In this document: piece after piece, positions 31,287-40,878 of the stretch | How the letters are laid out: each line of letters opens with the position of its first letter | How positions within the stretch are numbered: the first letter of the stretch is position 1 | Assembly: GCA_965116665.1 (NCBI GenBank) | Contig: OZ220709.1 | Location: forward strand, 2,852,001 to 2,916,000 | Source: Aldehydirespirator sp965116665 | GTDB taxonomy: Bacteria; Actinomycetota; Acidimicrobiia; Acidimicrobiales; Aldehydirespiratoraceae | DNA length: 64,000 nucleotides | Direction: 5' to 3' | The notes under the pieces: model-generated | Told to the model about the DNA's origin: nothing | What the model saw: the letters and a program-made list of their open reading frames with translations, nothing else | The model's database searches: none | Made by a program: the position numbers and the translations under genes

Positions 31287-32258
31287 GTGAGCGAGAAGGA
31301 CGACCGGAAGGTGGCGGTGGCCCGCGCCTACGATTACGCCGCCATGTCGGAACTGGACGACGTAGACCGCGCCCTGATCGACAGCCTGGTGGCCGACGGC
31401 AGGGCCAGCTATGCCGCCCTCGCCAGGCGCATCGGCATGTCCCAGGCCGCGGTGAAGGCCCGGGTCATCCGGCTGTTGGATAGCGACGTCATCCACATAC
31501 TCGGGCGCATCGACCCCCGAGCCCTCGGGTACGGCGAGTTCGCCTACTGCCTTGTGGACGTGAGCGGAGCGGTAACGCCGGTGGCCGAACGGATGGCCAA
31601 GATGGAAGAGGCCGCCTTCGTGCTGATCCTGGCCGGCACCCGCGGGCTGTTCGTCGAGTTCAGGGCCCGCGACGCCGAGCACCTCGACGAGGCCATAGAG
31701 GCAGCCCGGGCCGACCCGCAGGTGCGCGGTATCGACGCCTCGTCGCTGGTGGCCTACGTGAAGCAGGATTGGTCGCACTCCCCCGCCGGTGACCACCGGC
31801 TCGGTGCCCGCCGCCGGACCGTGGACGCCACCGACATAAGGCTCCTGAAGCACTTGGCAGCCGACGGTCGGGCGACGTTTGCAGAACTGGCCGAGGTTGC
31901 CGGAATGTCCCATGCAGCCACCCGGGAGCGGGTCCTGGCCCTGATGGCCGCGGGCGTCGTGACCGTGCAGACGATCGTCAGCCCTGGAGTCCTAGGGGTC
32001 AAGGGCTACGCCGGGCTCATGATCGAGGTTGACGGACCGGCTGGACCGGTAGCCGAGGAGATGGCGGCCGTGGCCGACATAACCCTGGTGGCCATCGTGC
32101 TCGGGCGCTTCGACGTGATCGCCGAGGCCAGCTACCGGGATGAGACCCATCTGGCGGACTTGCTCGACCGCGTCCGCTCAGTGGAGGGTGTGCGGCAGGT
32201 CGAGGCGTTCGTGTACCTGGTGGAAGTCAAGGAATCGATGACCGCCGGCCTCAGCTAG
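31287..32258 (+). CDS. Lrp/AsnC-family regulator with two HTH and two RAM domains
   Basis: 323 residues, about twice the length of ordinary Lrp. First winged HTH at about 22-75 (LDDVDRALIDSLVADGRASY, IGMSQAAVKARVIRLL) and a ligand-sensing RAM domain to about 155. A second HTH at about 178-232 (VDATDIRLLKHLAADGRATF, AGMSHAATRERVLALM) and a second RAM domain to the end. A single chain could therefore mimic an Lrp dimer. GTG 31287 keeps the whole frame; ATG 31344 (MSELDDVDRA) is an alternative start. Its place opposite the importer suggests it controls that operon in response to the imported compound. Confidence 0.85.
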   Translation: MSEKDDRKVAVARAYDYAAMSELDDVDRALIDSLVADGRASYAALARRIGMSQAAVKARVIRLLDSDVIHILGRIDPRALGYGEFAYCLVDVSGAVTPVAERMAKMEEAAFVLILAGTRGLFVEFRARDAEHLDEAIEAARADPQVRGIDASSLVAYVKQDWSHSPAGDHRLGARRRTVDATDIRLLKHLAADGRATFAELAEVAGMSHAATRERVLALMAAGVVTVQTIVSPGVLGVKGYAGLMIEVDGPAGPVAEEMAAVADITLVAIVLGRFDVIAEASYRDETHLADLLDRVRSVEGVRQVEAFVYLVEVKESMTAGLS

Positions 32259-32263
32259 ACGGC

Positions 32264-33106
32264 CTAGGGAAGTACACCGCCGTCAATGGGTATGAGGGCG
32301 CCGTTGATATAGGAGGCGGCCGGTGACGCCAGGAACACCACCAGCTGGGCCACCTCGTCGGCCGTGCCCCACCGGCCCAGCGGCACCTCCGAGACCAGCA
32401 TCTCGCTGGCCTCGTCGTCGGTGACACCGGCAAGGTCGGCGACCAGCCTGCGGTTGGCCACCGCCATCTGGGTGTCGATAGGGCCGGGGCACACGCCCAC
32501 ACAGCGGATCCCGTCTCCGCCGTGCTCCTTGGCGATGAGCTTGGTCATGGCGGTCAGGCCGAACTTGGTGACGTTGTAGGCCCCGTATCCCGGGTCCGAC
32601 ACCAGTCCCCCGATCGACACGTTGTTGACGATCACGCCCCGACCGGCCTCGATCATCGGCCCCAGAGCCAGCAGGGCCATACGGCGTGATCCCATGACGT
32701 TGACCTGCCACGACAGGTTCCACTGCTCCTCCGTCTGGTCAACGAACCGGCCGACGCCGGTGGTGGCCCCCGCATTGTTGAACAGGATGTCCAGCGATCC
32801 CAGCTCCTCCAGCGTGCGGTTCACAACCGCCTCGGCCTGGGCCTGGTCGGTCACGTCCAACGCAGCTGCGAAGCTCCTGACGCCGAAGCGGGCACGGAGT
32901 TCTGCGGCCAGCGCCTCGAGCGCGGCCAGGTCGTCGCCCAGGCCGTGTGTGGAGTCCTGACGGAGTTCGGGGCGGTCGCGGGCCAGATCGGTCACCATCA
33001 CGTCGGCGCCGGCCTCGGCCAGCCGGCGCGCCGTCGCCTCCCCCATCCCTCCGGCCCGGCCCGCGCCGGTGACCAGCGCCACCTGGCCGGCCAGCGCCCC
33101 GGCCAC
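32264..33106 (-). CDS. Short-chain dehydrogenase/reductase
   Basis: 280 residues. VTGAGRAGGMGEATARRLAE is the dinucleotide-binding turn with a slightly longer glycine loop than usual. NNAGATTG is the conserved core motif; Ser in NNVSIGGLVS and YNVTK complete the active site, and PGPIDTQM follows the active site. GTG at 33106 shares one base with the stop codon of the upstream SDR gene, so the pair are cotranslated. Substrate unknown. Confidence 0.87.
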   Translation of the reverse strand: MAGALAGQVALVTGAGRAGGMGEATARRLAEAGADVMVTDLARDRPELRQDSTHGLGDDLAALEALAAELRARFGVRSFAAALDVTDQAQAEAVVNRTLEELGSLDILFNNAGATTGVGRFVDQTEEQWNLSWQVNVMGSRRMALLALGPMIEAGRGVIVNNVSIGGLVSDPGYGAYNVTKFGLTAMTKLIAKEHGGDGIRCVGVCPGPIDTQMAVANRRLVADLAGVTDDEASEMLVSEVPLGRWGTADEVAQLVVFLASPAASYINGALIPIDGGVLP

Positions 33107-33924
33107 TACCCGTCTCCGCTGTTGGGTGGGTCGGCGGCCAGATGGGCCATCACCTCGTGGCTGTAGCCGAGGGGGATGCCGTCGTGGCAGCCGACGAGCG
33201 ACCCCGTGAGGGGAGCGCTGGCGTCGCTGACCAGGAAGTGGAAAACCGGCGCCATCTCCGCCGCCTTGCGGAACACCCCGTTGGCGGTCATACGCCTGAT
33301 CAGCTCGAGGTCGGGCGCTGACTCGGAGTTCATCTCGCTCTCCACGATGCCGGGCAGCACCGCGTTGACCCGGACCTGGCGCGGTCCCAACTCCAGAGCC
33401 CAGACCCGCACCAGATGGTCGAGAGCGGCCTTGGAGGCGGCGTAGGCAGCCATGCCGGGGGCCGCGACGGACCCGGCCGGAGAACTGGTGACGATGACCG
33501 ACCCGTGGTCACGCACCAGGCCCACGCCGTGGCGAAGGGCTCGCACCACCCCGAGGGTGTTGATGTCGATGACCCGCTCGAACACACCCATGTCCAGGTC
33601 CTCTACCTCGCCGTGGTACTCGTCGATGCCGGCGTTGAGGATCAGTGCGTCGAGCGTGTCAAACCGCTCGGCCACCGTCGCGAAGGCCTGCTCGACGGAA
33701 AGGTCGTCGGCCACGTCCATCACGACGAAGGCTGCTCCGATGCCGTCGGCGATCGTCTCGCCTTCGTCCCGCCGGCCGCAGATCACCACTTGGGCCCCGC
33801 ATTGCGACAGGTGGGCGGCCGAAGCCAGCCCGATCCCGGCCGTGCCGCCGGTAACGACCACCTTGCGGCCGCTCACGTCGAAGGTGTCGGCGGTGACCGC
33901 CCTGGCCGGGTCTGTCTCGGTCAT
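33106..33924 (-). CDS. Short-chain dehydrogenase/reductase
   Basis: 272 residues. VVVTGGTAGIGLASAAHL binds NAD(P), LNAGIDEYHG is the NAG motif, SSPAGS holds the catalytic Ser, and YAASKAALDHL the Tyr and Lys. LPGIVESEMNSES follows. First gene of a two-SDR operon, divergent from the 2-oxoacid dehydrogenase genes. The partner SDR differs enough that they probably catalyse different steps. Confidence 0.87.
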   Translation of the reverse strand: MTETDPARAVTADTFDVSGRKVVVTGGTAGIGLASAAHLSQCGAQVVICGRRDEGETIADGIGAAFVVMDVADDLSVEQAFATVAERFDTLDALILNAGIDEYHGEVEDLDMGVFERVIDINTLGVVRALRHGVGLVRDHGSVIVTSSPAGSVAAPGMAAYAASKAALDHLVRVWALELGPRQVRVNAVLPGIVESEMNSESAPDLELIRRMTANGVFRKAAEMAPVFHFLVSDASAPLTGSLVGCHDGIPLGYSHEVMAHLAADPPNSGDG

Positions 33925-34055
33925 GATCCCACCCTAGTCATCGAAACTCAAGCTGTCTCTGGAGCTGAGATATGGAATCACAGGCGTTCGAAGTGATATA
34001 CAAGCGTTTCCTATCATAGAGTACGGCTGACAGCGGCTCACGGAGGAGTGTGAGG
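33925..34055. promoter_or_regulatory. Divergent promoter region, SDR pair / 2-oxoacid dehydrogenase
   Basis: 131 bp of lower GC content. For the plus strand, TAGAGT at 34017-34022 could be a -10, with GTGATA 18 bp upstream as -35. ATCAC and GTGAT flank a TTCGAA-containing core at 33975-33997, a possible operator overlapping the -35. A clear GGAGGA site lies before ATG 34056. Confidence 0.4.
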
Positions 34056-36134
34056 ATGCGGCAGATCCTGGATCCGGCCGGAGAGCTCGTAGGACCCGCG
34101 CCCGACGTCGACGACAACCGTCTCGTGGAGATGCTCCGCCTGCTGCTCACCACCAGGATGGCCGACGAGAAGCTCCTCAACCTCCAGCGCCAGGGACGCA
34201 TGCCGGCCTACTACCAGGTGAGCGGCCAGGAGGCCCATGTGGGCGCGGCGCTGGCCCTGCGGGAGTCCGACTGGCTCTTCAGCGCCTACCGGGAGCTGGG
34301 CATGTGGCTGGCCCGCGGCATGAGCCCCATCAGCGCAGTCGGGCTCTGGATGGGCGTGCCCGACGACGACGACCTCTGGGACGTCAACCGCTACCGGGTG
34401 ACCAGGCTCAACGCCACCATCGGAACCCACCTGCCCCACGCCGTGGGCTTCGGCTACGCCGAGCGGCTCCAAGGACGCGACACCGTGGCCATGGTGGCCT
34501 TCGGCGACGGCGCCACGTCGGAGTCCGACTTCCACGCGGCCATGAACTTCGCGGGAGTGTGGAAGACCCCCACCGTTTTCCTCTGCCAGAACAACCAGGT
34601 GGCCCAGTCGACCACCATCGACAAGCAGACCGCGGCGGCCACGCTGGCCGCCAAGGCCGACGCCTACGGGTTCAGTGGCGAGCGCGTCGACGGCATGGAC
34701 CCGCTGGCCATGTACCAGGCGGCCCGTGAGGCCGTGGAGCGGGCCGTGTCCGGCGGGGGGCCGACGCTCATCGAGATGCTCACCTACCGGTTCGCTCCCC
34801 ACTCGACCTACGACGGCACTCCGGTGTACCGCACCACCGACGAGGAGTCCCAGTGGCGCGACCGGGACCCCATCACCCGCATGCGGGCCTTCCTGGTGAA
34901 TAAGGGCCTTTGGGAGACCGAGCAAGAGAAGGACATGCGGGCCGGGATCTCGGCCGACCTCGAGGCGTTCGTCGACCAGCTCGAGGCCCGCCCTGCGGTG
35001 TCACGCGACTACTCACCCCGGCAGCTGTTCGCCCGGGCCCCAGCCTCCCTGGCCGAGCAGCTGCACCGTGAGCAGCACGACAACGGAGAAGCCCTCGCCG
35101 CGCTGGAGCCGGACCAGATTTGGACCGTCGCTGACGACCCGTCACCCACCGGGGAGACCCGGCGGCTCGACATGACCGAGGCCCTCAAGCTGACCCTGCA
35201 CTCGGCCTTCGAGCGGGATCCGTCGCTGGTGATGCTCGGTGAGGACGTCGGTGTGGAGGGCGGGGTGTTCCGCATCACCGAGGGGATGCACGAGCGCTTC
35301 GGTGCCGACCGGGTGATCGACACCCCCCTGTGCGAGACCGGCATCATGGGCACCGCGGCGGGCATGGCCATGGCCGGGCTGAGGCCGGTGGCCGAGATCG
35401 AGTTCGCGGGGTTCGTGTACCCCGCCTTCGATCAGCTCATCGGCCATGTGGCCCGAATCCGGTGGCGCTACCGGGGCCACCTGACCGCCCCGGTGGTGGC
35501 CCGCCTGCCGGTGGGCACCAACCTCGACAACCACGAGTTCCACACCGACTCTCCGGAGTCGTTCTTCACCCACGCGCCCGGCCTGGTGGTGGTGTACCCG
35601 TCCAACCCCTACGACGCCAAGGGCCTGATGGAGTCGGCGCTTGCCAGCGAGGACCCGGTGGTGTTCCTGGAGCCCATCTCGCTGTACCGCGGCCTCAAGC
35701 AGGACGTGCCCGTCGAGCCCTACCGGATCCCGTTCGGTCGGGCCCGCGTGCTGCGGAACGGCACCGACGTGACGGTGGTGTCCTGGGGCCCTCCGGTGCG
35801 CCAGGCGCTGAAGGCGGCCGAGACACTCGCCGCCGAAGGGGTGTCGGCCGAGGTCGTCGACCTGCGGACCCTGTACCCGTGGGACCGCGAGACCGTGCTG
35901 GACAGCGTCGACAGGACCGGACGGCTGGTAGTGGCCCACGAGGCCCAGACCACCAGCGGGTTCGGGGCCGAGGTGCTGGCCGCGGTCAGCGAGCACGGTC
36001 TCTACTCGCTGGAGGCGCCGCCGGTGCGGGTCGCCCACATGGACGTGTTCTGGGGCCCGACCCAGCTAGAGCGGTACTCGATGATCACGGCCGATCGCAT
36101 CGCGGCCGGCATCCGCCGAGCACTTGCCGGCTGA
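34056..36134 (+). CDS. 2-oxoacid dehydrogenase E1, alpha and beta chains fused
   Basis: 692 residues. The alpha part (about 1-330) has the ThDP motif VAFGDGATSESDFHAAMNF and CQNNQVAQST. The beta part (about 361-692) begins LDMTEALKLTLHSAFERDP and includes LGEDVGVEGGVFR and CETGIMGTAAGMAMAG. Together they decarboxylate a 2-oxo acid (pyruvate or branched-chain) and transfer the acyl group to lipoyl-E2. Normally these are separate polypeptides in this E1 family. ATG 34056 is chosen for its GGAGGA at 8-9 bp; GTG 34050 is too close to it. E2 follows 69 bp later; no E3 is in the window. Confidence 0.88.
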   Translation: MRQILDPAGELVGPAPDVDDNRLVEMLRLLLTTRMADEKLLNLQRQGRMPAYYQVSGQEAHVGAALALRESDWLFSAYRELGMWLARGMSPISAVGLWMGVPDDDDLWDVNRYRVTRLNATIGTHLPHAVGFGYAERLQGRDTVAMVAFGDGATSESDFHAAMNFAGVWKTPTVFLCQNNQVAQSTTIDKQTAAATLAAKADAYGFSGERVDGMDPLAMYQAAREAVERAVSGGGPTLIEMLTYRFAPHSTYDGTPVYRTTDEESQWRDRDPITRMRAFLVNKGLWETEQEKDMRAGISADLEAFVDQLEARPAVSRDYSPRQLFARAPASLAEQLHREQHDNGEALAALEPDQIWTVADDPSPTGETRRLDMTEALKLTLHSAFERDPSLVMLGEDVGVEGGVFRITEGMHERFGADRVIDTPLCETGIMGTAAGMAMAGLRPVAEIEFAGFVYPAFDQLIGHVARIRWRYRGHLTAPVVARLPVGTNLDNHEFHTDSPESFFTHAPGLVVVYPSNPYDAKGLMESALASEDPVVFLEPISLYRGLKQDVPVEPYRIPFGRARVLRNGTDVTVVSWGPPVRQALKAAETLAAEGVSAEVVDLRTLYPWDRETVLDSVDRTGRLVVAHEAQTTSGFGAEVLAAVSEHGLYSLEAPPVRVAHMDVFWGPTQLERYSMITADRIAAGIRRALAG

Positions 36135-36203
36135 TGGCCTCCATGCCGAACCTGCCCTCCGTGACCACCCCACCCCCGCGGCTCGAACGGCCGAAGCACT
36201 GAC

Positions 36204-37355
36204 ATGGCGAGCGTCTTCAGACTTCCCGCCGTGGGCGACACCATGGTCGAGGGCGAGATCGTGGAGTGGCTGGTGGACGTCGGCGACTCCGTGGAGTTGG
36301 ACCAGCCCATCTGCTCGGTCGAGACCGACAAGTCGGTGGTAGAGATGACCACCCCCTACCGGGGCACGGTGCTGGCCCTCGGGGGCGCGCCCGGCGACGT
36401 CATCGAGGTGGGCCAGACCCTCATCGTGATCGGTGAGCCGGGCGAGCAAGTTCCCGCGGAGGACGAACCAGAGCCAGCAGCCACCGCGACCGCGATTCCG
36501 CCGGCTATCGCCGCGCCTGGCCCACCTCAGCTAACCCCGTCCGACTCGGTCAAGGCAGTTCCAAAGGCTCGGAAGCTGGCCCGGGAGTGGGGCATCGACC
36601 TGGCCACCGTGACCGGTACCGGACCGGGCAGTTCCATCACCGTCGCCGACGTCGAGGCCGCCGCGCCAGCCCCGGCGACAGGCGGCGGCCGGCGCGAGCG
36701 ACTGTCCGCCACCCGGCGCTCGATCGCCCGGCACATGACCGAGTCCATGCAGATCCCGCAGTTCACCTCGATGGTGGACGCCGACGCTCGCGGGCTGCTG
36801 GAAGCACGGGCGGATGTCGCAGCCGAGACCGGCTCGCGTGTGCCCATCGACGCGCTGCTGGTAGCGCGGCTGGTGCCGGTCCTGCGGGACCACCCCGTCA
36901 TGAACGCCAGGCTCGACGGCGACGAGATCGAGTACTTCGAGCACTACGACATTGGAGTGGCCGTCGACACTGCCGAGGGGCTGATGGTTCCGGTGGTGCG
37001 GGGCGCCGACGCCCTGTCGCTGCCTGAGCTTTCGGCCGAGGTCATGCGGCTGGCCGCGGCGGCCCGCGACCGCACGGTGCAGCCTCACGAGCTGGCCGGA
37101 GCCACCGCCACTGTCAACAATGTGGGCGCTCTCGGGATGCTGGCCGGCACGCCGATGCTGCCGGTGGGCACCAGCATGATCGCCGCCTTCGGCATGGCCC
37201 GCCCCGTCGTGCGCCTGATCGACGGCGTTCCGGCAGAGGTCGCCACCATGACGGTGTCGGCCACCTTCGACCACCGCATCATCGACGGCGGCGCCAGCGG
37301 GCGCTTCCTGGCCCAACTCAAGGAAGCGATCGAGGATCGGCAAGGCCAACGGTGA
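36204..37355 (+). CDS. Dihydrolipoamide acyltransferase, E2 of 2-oxoacid dehydrogenase
   Basis: 383 residues. One lipoyl domain (1-80) with the modified lysine in ETDKS (Lys43). A proline/alanine-rich linker follows, then a peripheral subunit-binding domain (about 116-152, KAVPKARKLAREWGIDL, GSSITVADV) and the catalytic domain ending with FDHRIIDGG (His357). Forms the core of the complex and passes the acyl group from E1 to CoA. A single lipoyl domain suggests the branched-chain or acetoin type rather than a large pyruvate E2. Neighbouring E1 supports the call. Confidence 0.92.
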   Translation: MASVFRLPAVGDTMVEGEIVEWLVDVGDSVELDQPICSVETDKSVVEMTTPYRGTVLALGGAPGDVIEVGQTLIVIGEPGEQVPAEDEPEPAATATAIPPAIAAPGPPQLTPSDSVKAVPKARKLAREWGIDLATVTGTGPGSSITVADVEAAAPAPATGGGRRERLSATRRSIARHMTESMQIPQFTSMVDADARGLLEARADVAAETGSRVPIDALLVARLVPVLRDHPVMNARLDGDEIEYFEHYDIGVAVDTAEGLMVPVVRGADALSLPELSAEVMRLAAAARDRTVQPHELAGATATVNNVGALGMLAGTPMLPVGTSMIAAFGMARPVVRLIDGVPAEVATMTVSATFDHRIIDGGASGRFLAQLKEAIEDRQGQR

Positions 37356-37363
37356 CGTTAGAG

Positions 37364-37385
37364 TCCGGCTACCAGCCGAGCCGGA
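37364..37385 (+). terminator. Hairpin after E2 gene
   Basis: TCCGGCT and AGCCGGA form a perfect 7-bp stem with an 8-nt loop, 8 bp after the E2 stop codon. It lacks a T-run, so termination efficiency is uncertain. Confidence 0.4.
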
Positions 37386-37433
37386 ACCCCAGAAAGGTCA
37401 GGGGCTCTCAGGGCAACTAAGGGAAATCCCCGG

Positions 37434-37461
37434 TTGGGGAGGGGCGGGCCGCTCGTAGAGT
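37434..37461 (+). promoter_or_regulatory. Predicted promoter of the FtsX-type ABC operon
   Basis: TTGGGG and TAGAGT are separated by 16 bp, 37 bp before the GTG start at 37499. A TAGGAG ribosome site follows. Confidence 0.4.
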
Positions 37462-37498
37462 CCCGCTTGAGACCTCCCATCAGCGCCTAGGAGAAAAC

Positions 37499-38248
37499 GT
37501 GACCCTCTCCCCCACGCAAGCACTGGCCGTCGCCGCCCGGGCCGTGGCCGCCTCCAAGATCTACGGATCGGGCGACACCGAGGTGCGGGCCCTCGACGCA
37601 ATCGACGTGGCCTTCGAGCAGGGCCGGTTCACCGCCATCATGGGCCCGTCGGGGTCGGGCAAGTCCACGCTGATGCACTGCATGGCCGGACTCGACAGCG
37701 TCACCTCCGGCCAGGTGATCATCGGCGACACCGACCTCACCACGCTGTCGGAGAAGGATCTCACCCTGCTGCGCCGCGACAACGTGGGCTTCGTGTTCCA
37801 GGCCTACAACCTGGTGCCCACCCTCACCGCCATCGAGAACATCACCCTGCCGATGGACCTCGCCGGATCGACGGGCGACACCGCCTGGATCGACGAGGTC
37901 GTCGGAGCGACGGGGCTCACCGACCGGGTCAAGCACCGCCCCAACGAGCTGTCCGGCGGCCAGCAGCAGCGGGTGGCGGTGGCCCGGGCCCTGGCCAGCA
38001 GACCCCAGATCATCTTCGCCGACGAGCCCACCGGCAACGTCGACTCCAACACCGCCGGCGAGATCCTCGGCTTCATGCGGAGCGCGGTCGACCAGATGGG
38101 CCAGACCATCGTGATGGTGACCCACGATCCGGTGGCCGCCTCCTACGCCGACCGGGTGGTGTTCCTGGTGGACGGCAAGATCGTGGACGAACTCGAAGAC
38201 CCGACGCCACAGACGATCCGCGACCACATGACCCGGCTCGGCGCCTGA
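37499..38248 (+). CDS. MacB/LolD-type ABC transporter ATPase
   Basis: 249 residues. IMGPSGSGKSTLMHCMAGLD is Walker A, LSGGQQQRVAVARALASRP the signature, IIFADEPTGNVDS Walker B, and VMVTHDPVAASYADR the H-loop. This form (FADEPTGN, HDP-AASYADR) is typical of ATPases that pair with FtsX-like permeases and move substrates out of the membrane or drive extracytoplasmic machines rather than pump through a channel. GTG 37499 has TAGGAG. Followed by two FtsX-like permeases. Confidence 0.9.
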   Translation: MTLSPTQALAVAARAVAASKIYGSGDTEVRALDAIDVAFEQGRFTAIMGPSGSGKSTLMHCMAGLDSVTSGQVIIGDTDLTTLSEKDLTLLRRDNVGFVFQAYNLVPTLTAIENITLPMDLAGSTGDTAWIDEVVGATGLTDRVKHRPNELSGGQQQRVAVARALASRPQIIFADEPTGNVDSNTAGEILGFMRSAVDQMGQTIVMVTHDPVAASYADRVVFLVDGKIVDELEDPTPQTIRDHMTRLGA

Positions 38249-38283
38249 CGCCGGATTCCGGTCCTCGCGACAGAGATCCCTAC

Positions 38284-40854
38284 GTGCTGCGCTTAGCCCT
38301 CAAGTCGCTCCTGACCCACAAGATCCGCTTCGCCCTGACCGCCGGGACCATCGTCCTGGGCGTCACGTTCGTAGTGGCCGCCTTCGTGACCGCCGACTCG
38401 TTGCGGTCCACCTTCGACGACATCGGCGTGGACATAAACACGGGCAAGGACTTCACGGTGCGCGGCGCGCTCGGATTCGGTGAGATCGCCAACGCTCCGC
38501 CCGTTCCCGACAGCCTCGTGAACGACATCCGGGCCATCGACGGGGTGGAGGTTGCCGAAGGGCGCTTCTTCGTGGACGGGGTCATCCCCGTGGACGGCTC
38601 CGGCGAGGCCGTATCCACCCTCGGCGGGCCTATCGCGGGCGTGAACTGGCTCGCGGACGAGTCGCTCTCGCAGTACTTCCTGATTGCCGGCCGGTGGCCC
38701 CAGGGGCTCTCGGAGTTCGCCATCGACGCCAAGACGTTCGCCGACTACGACTTCGAGCTGGGTAGCGACTACCAGGTGGTGACGCCCACAGGGCCCCGCA
38801 CCTTCACCCTTTCCGGCACGATGCAGTTCGGGTTCGGTGAGGACGCCGGCGCCGGAGTGGTGTTCTCAGTGTTCGACACGGCCACCGCCCAGGAGGTGCT
38901 CGGCTACGAGGGCCTGTTCAACGAGATCGACCTGCGGGCCGCGCCCGGAGCCGACCTCACCGAGGTCCGGGACCGCATCGAGGCGGCCCTGCCCGCCGCG
39001 TCCGAGGTGATCAGTTCCCAGGAGGCTGCCGAGGAGTTCGGCGAGTTCTTCGAGTTCTTGATCGGACCGCTGCAGACCATCCTGTTGACGTTCGCCTTCG
39101 TCGTGCTGTTCGTCAGCACGTTCATCATCTCCAACACCTTCAACATCGTGCTGGGCCAGCGGGTGCGCGAGCTGTCACTGCTGCGGGCGTTGGGAGCCAC
39201 CCCCCGCCAGGTACGCCGCTCGGTGCTGATCGAGTCCGTGGTTATCGGCGTGGCCGCCTCCGCTGCGGGCATCGGACTCGGCATGCTCGGTGCGCTCGGG
39301 CTCCAGGCGTTGTTCGACGCCTTCGGCGCCTCCCTGCCCGACGGGCCCCTGCCGCTGAGGCCGCGCACCGTGGCCTGGGCGTTCGCGGTGGGGGTCGGCT
39401 TCACCGTGATCGCGTCGCTGGTTCCGGCAGTCAAGGCGTCCAGAGTGTCGCCGGTGGCCGGCCTGTCGGAGAACGCCGGCGACGACGGCGGGCATCTCCG
39501 CCTCTGGCGGCCGATCCTGGGCGCGGCTCTGGCCGTCGCCGGGCTCGTACTCACCGGTAGAGGGCTGTTCGCCGACTTCGACTCGACCACCGCCCAGCTC
39601 GTGTCGCTGGGCGCGGGGGCCGCAGTGGTGTTCGTGGCGGTGGCCGTGCTCAGCCCGCTGATCGCCGGTTCAGTCGTCTCGGCGCTGGCCCGGCCCCTGC
39701 CGCGGATCTTGCGCACACCGGGTCGGCTGGCCCGCGACAACGCAGCCCGCAGCCCCCGCCGGACGGCGGCGACCGCAGTGGCGCTGACGATCGGGCTGGC
39801 GCTGGTGGCCATGGTGCTCGTAGTCGGGCAGTCGCTCAAGGACACCTTCTCCGACAGCCTCGGCAGCGCGGTGAAGGCCGACTACATCATCAGTACTCAG
39901 ACGATCTCGGGAGTGCCCAAGACGCTGGCCGAAGACCTAAGGGGGGCCGGAGCGGGGACCGTGGTCGGACTCGACGAGGACCTCGTGCAGATCTTCAGCC
40001 CCGTCGCGCCGGACCGGATCGAGCAGACCGAGATCACCGTGACCGAACTGGCCACCATCGACCAGGTCGCCAACCTCGGCGTCACCGATGGGTCTCTCAA
40101 CGCCGTCGACCCGGCCTCCGCGCTGCTCGTCAACGCCGACCGGGCCGACGAGTGGGGCCTGTCGGTCGGAGACCCGGTCGAACTCGTGCTGGTCAGTGGC
40201 GAGACCCTGACGGTGACGGTGGGCGCGGTCTTCACCGAGACCCAGCCGCCCTTCTGGGACGACTGGCTGATCGACCGATCCCTGTACGAGCAGACTGTCG
40301 CCGCCGACGCCTTCGAGCAATGGGTGGCCGTCAAGGGAGCCGGCAGCGATCCCGAGGAGACGCGGACCCTGCTGGAGCAGGTGCTGAGCGCCTATCCCCA
40401 GGCGAGCCTGGAGGACCGCCAGCAGTTCCAGGAGAGCGCGGAGTCGAACCTGAACACAGTGCTGGCGCTGGTCAACGTGTTCCTGCTGTTCGCGCTGGTG
40501 GTGGCGCTGGTCGGGATCGTCAACACCCTCACGCTGTCGGTGTTCGAGCGCACCCATGAGATCGGGCTGCTGAGGGCGGTGGGAATGACCCGGCGCCAGC
40601 TGCGGCGGGTCATCCGCTGGGAGGCGGCCACCATCGCCCTCTACGGCGCCATCATCGGCGTGGTGCTGGGGCTGGCCTTCGGGGTCGCCCTCTCGGTGGC
40701 GATCCCCGACGAGATCATCGACCGGGTGTCGGTGCCCGGCGGCCAGATGGCCGGACTCGTCCTAGTGGCCGTGGCCTTCGGTCTGCTGGCGGCGGTGTTC
40801 CCGTCCTACCGGGCGGGCCGCATGAACGTCCTCGAAGCGATAGCCGCGGACTGA
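38284..40854 (+). CDS. FtsX-like ABC permease (856 aa)
   Basis: 856 residues. N-terminal span LLTHKIRFALTAGTIVLGVTF, a large extracytoplasmic MacB-type domain, then three spans with LRALGATPRQVRRSVLIESV. A second extracytoplasmic domain is followed by a closing FtsX core (VNTLTLSVFERTHEIGLLRA, GMTRRQLRRVIRWE). The two-times FtsX arrangement is standard for the long actinobacterial proteins. GTG 38284 is 35 bp after the ATPase. Cargo unknown; lipid or lipoprotein transport is possible. Confidence 0.87.
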   Translation: MLRLALKSLLTHKIRFALTAGTIVLGVTFVVAAFVTADSLRSTFDDIGVDINTGKDFTVRGALGFGEIANAPPVPDSLVNDIRAIDGVEVAEGRFFVDGVIPVDGSGEAVSTLGGPIAGVNWLADESLSQYFLIAGRWPQGLSEFAIDAKTFADYDFELGSDYQVVTPTGPRTFTLSGTMQFGFGEDAGAGVVFSVFDTATAQEVLGYEGLFNEIDLRAAPGADLTEVRDRIEAALPAASEVISSQEAAEEFGEFFEFLIGPLQTILLTFAFVVLFVSTFIISNTFNIVLGQRVRELSLLRALGATPRQVRRSVLIESVVIGVAASAAGIGLGMLGALGLQALFDAFGASLPDGPLPLRPRTVAWAFAVGVGFTVIASLVPAVKASRVSPVAGLSENAGDDGGHLRLWRPILGAALAVAGLVLTGRGLFADFDSTTAQLVSLGAGAAVVFVAVAVLSPLIAGSVVSALARPLPRILRTPGRLARDNAARSPRRTAATAVALTIGLALVAMVLVVGQSLKDTFSDSLGSAVKADYIISTQTISGVPKTLAEDLRGAGAGTVVGLDEDLVQIFSPVAPDRIEQTEITVTELATIDQVANLGVTDGSLNAVDPASALLVNADRADEWGLSVGDPVELVLVSGETLTVTVGAVFTETQPPFWDDWLIDRSLYEQTVAADAFEQWVAVKGAGSDPEETRTLLEQVLSAYPQASLEDRQQFQESAESNLNTVLALVNVFLLFALVVALVGIVNTLTLSVFERTHEIGLLRAVGMTRRQLRRVIRWEAATIALYGAIIGVVLGLAFGVALSVAIPDEIIDRVSVPGGQMAGLVLVAVAFGLLAAVFPSYRAGRMNVLEAIAAD

Positions 40855-40878
40855 GCGGCAGGCCGGGGGCGTTCGACG

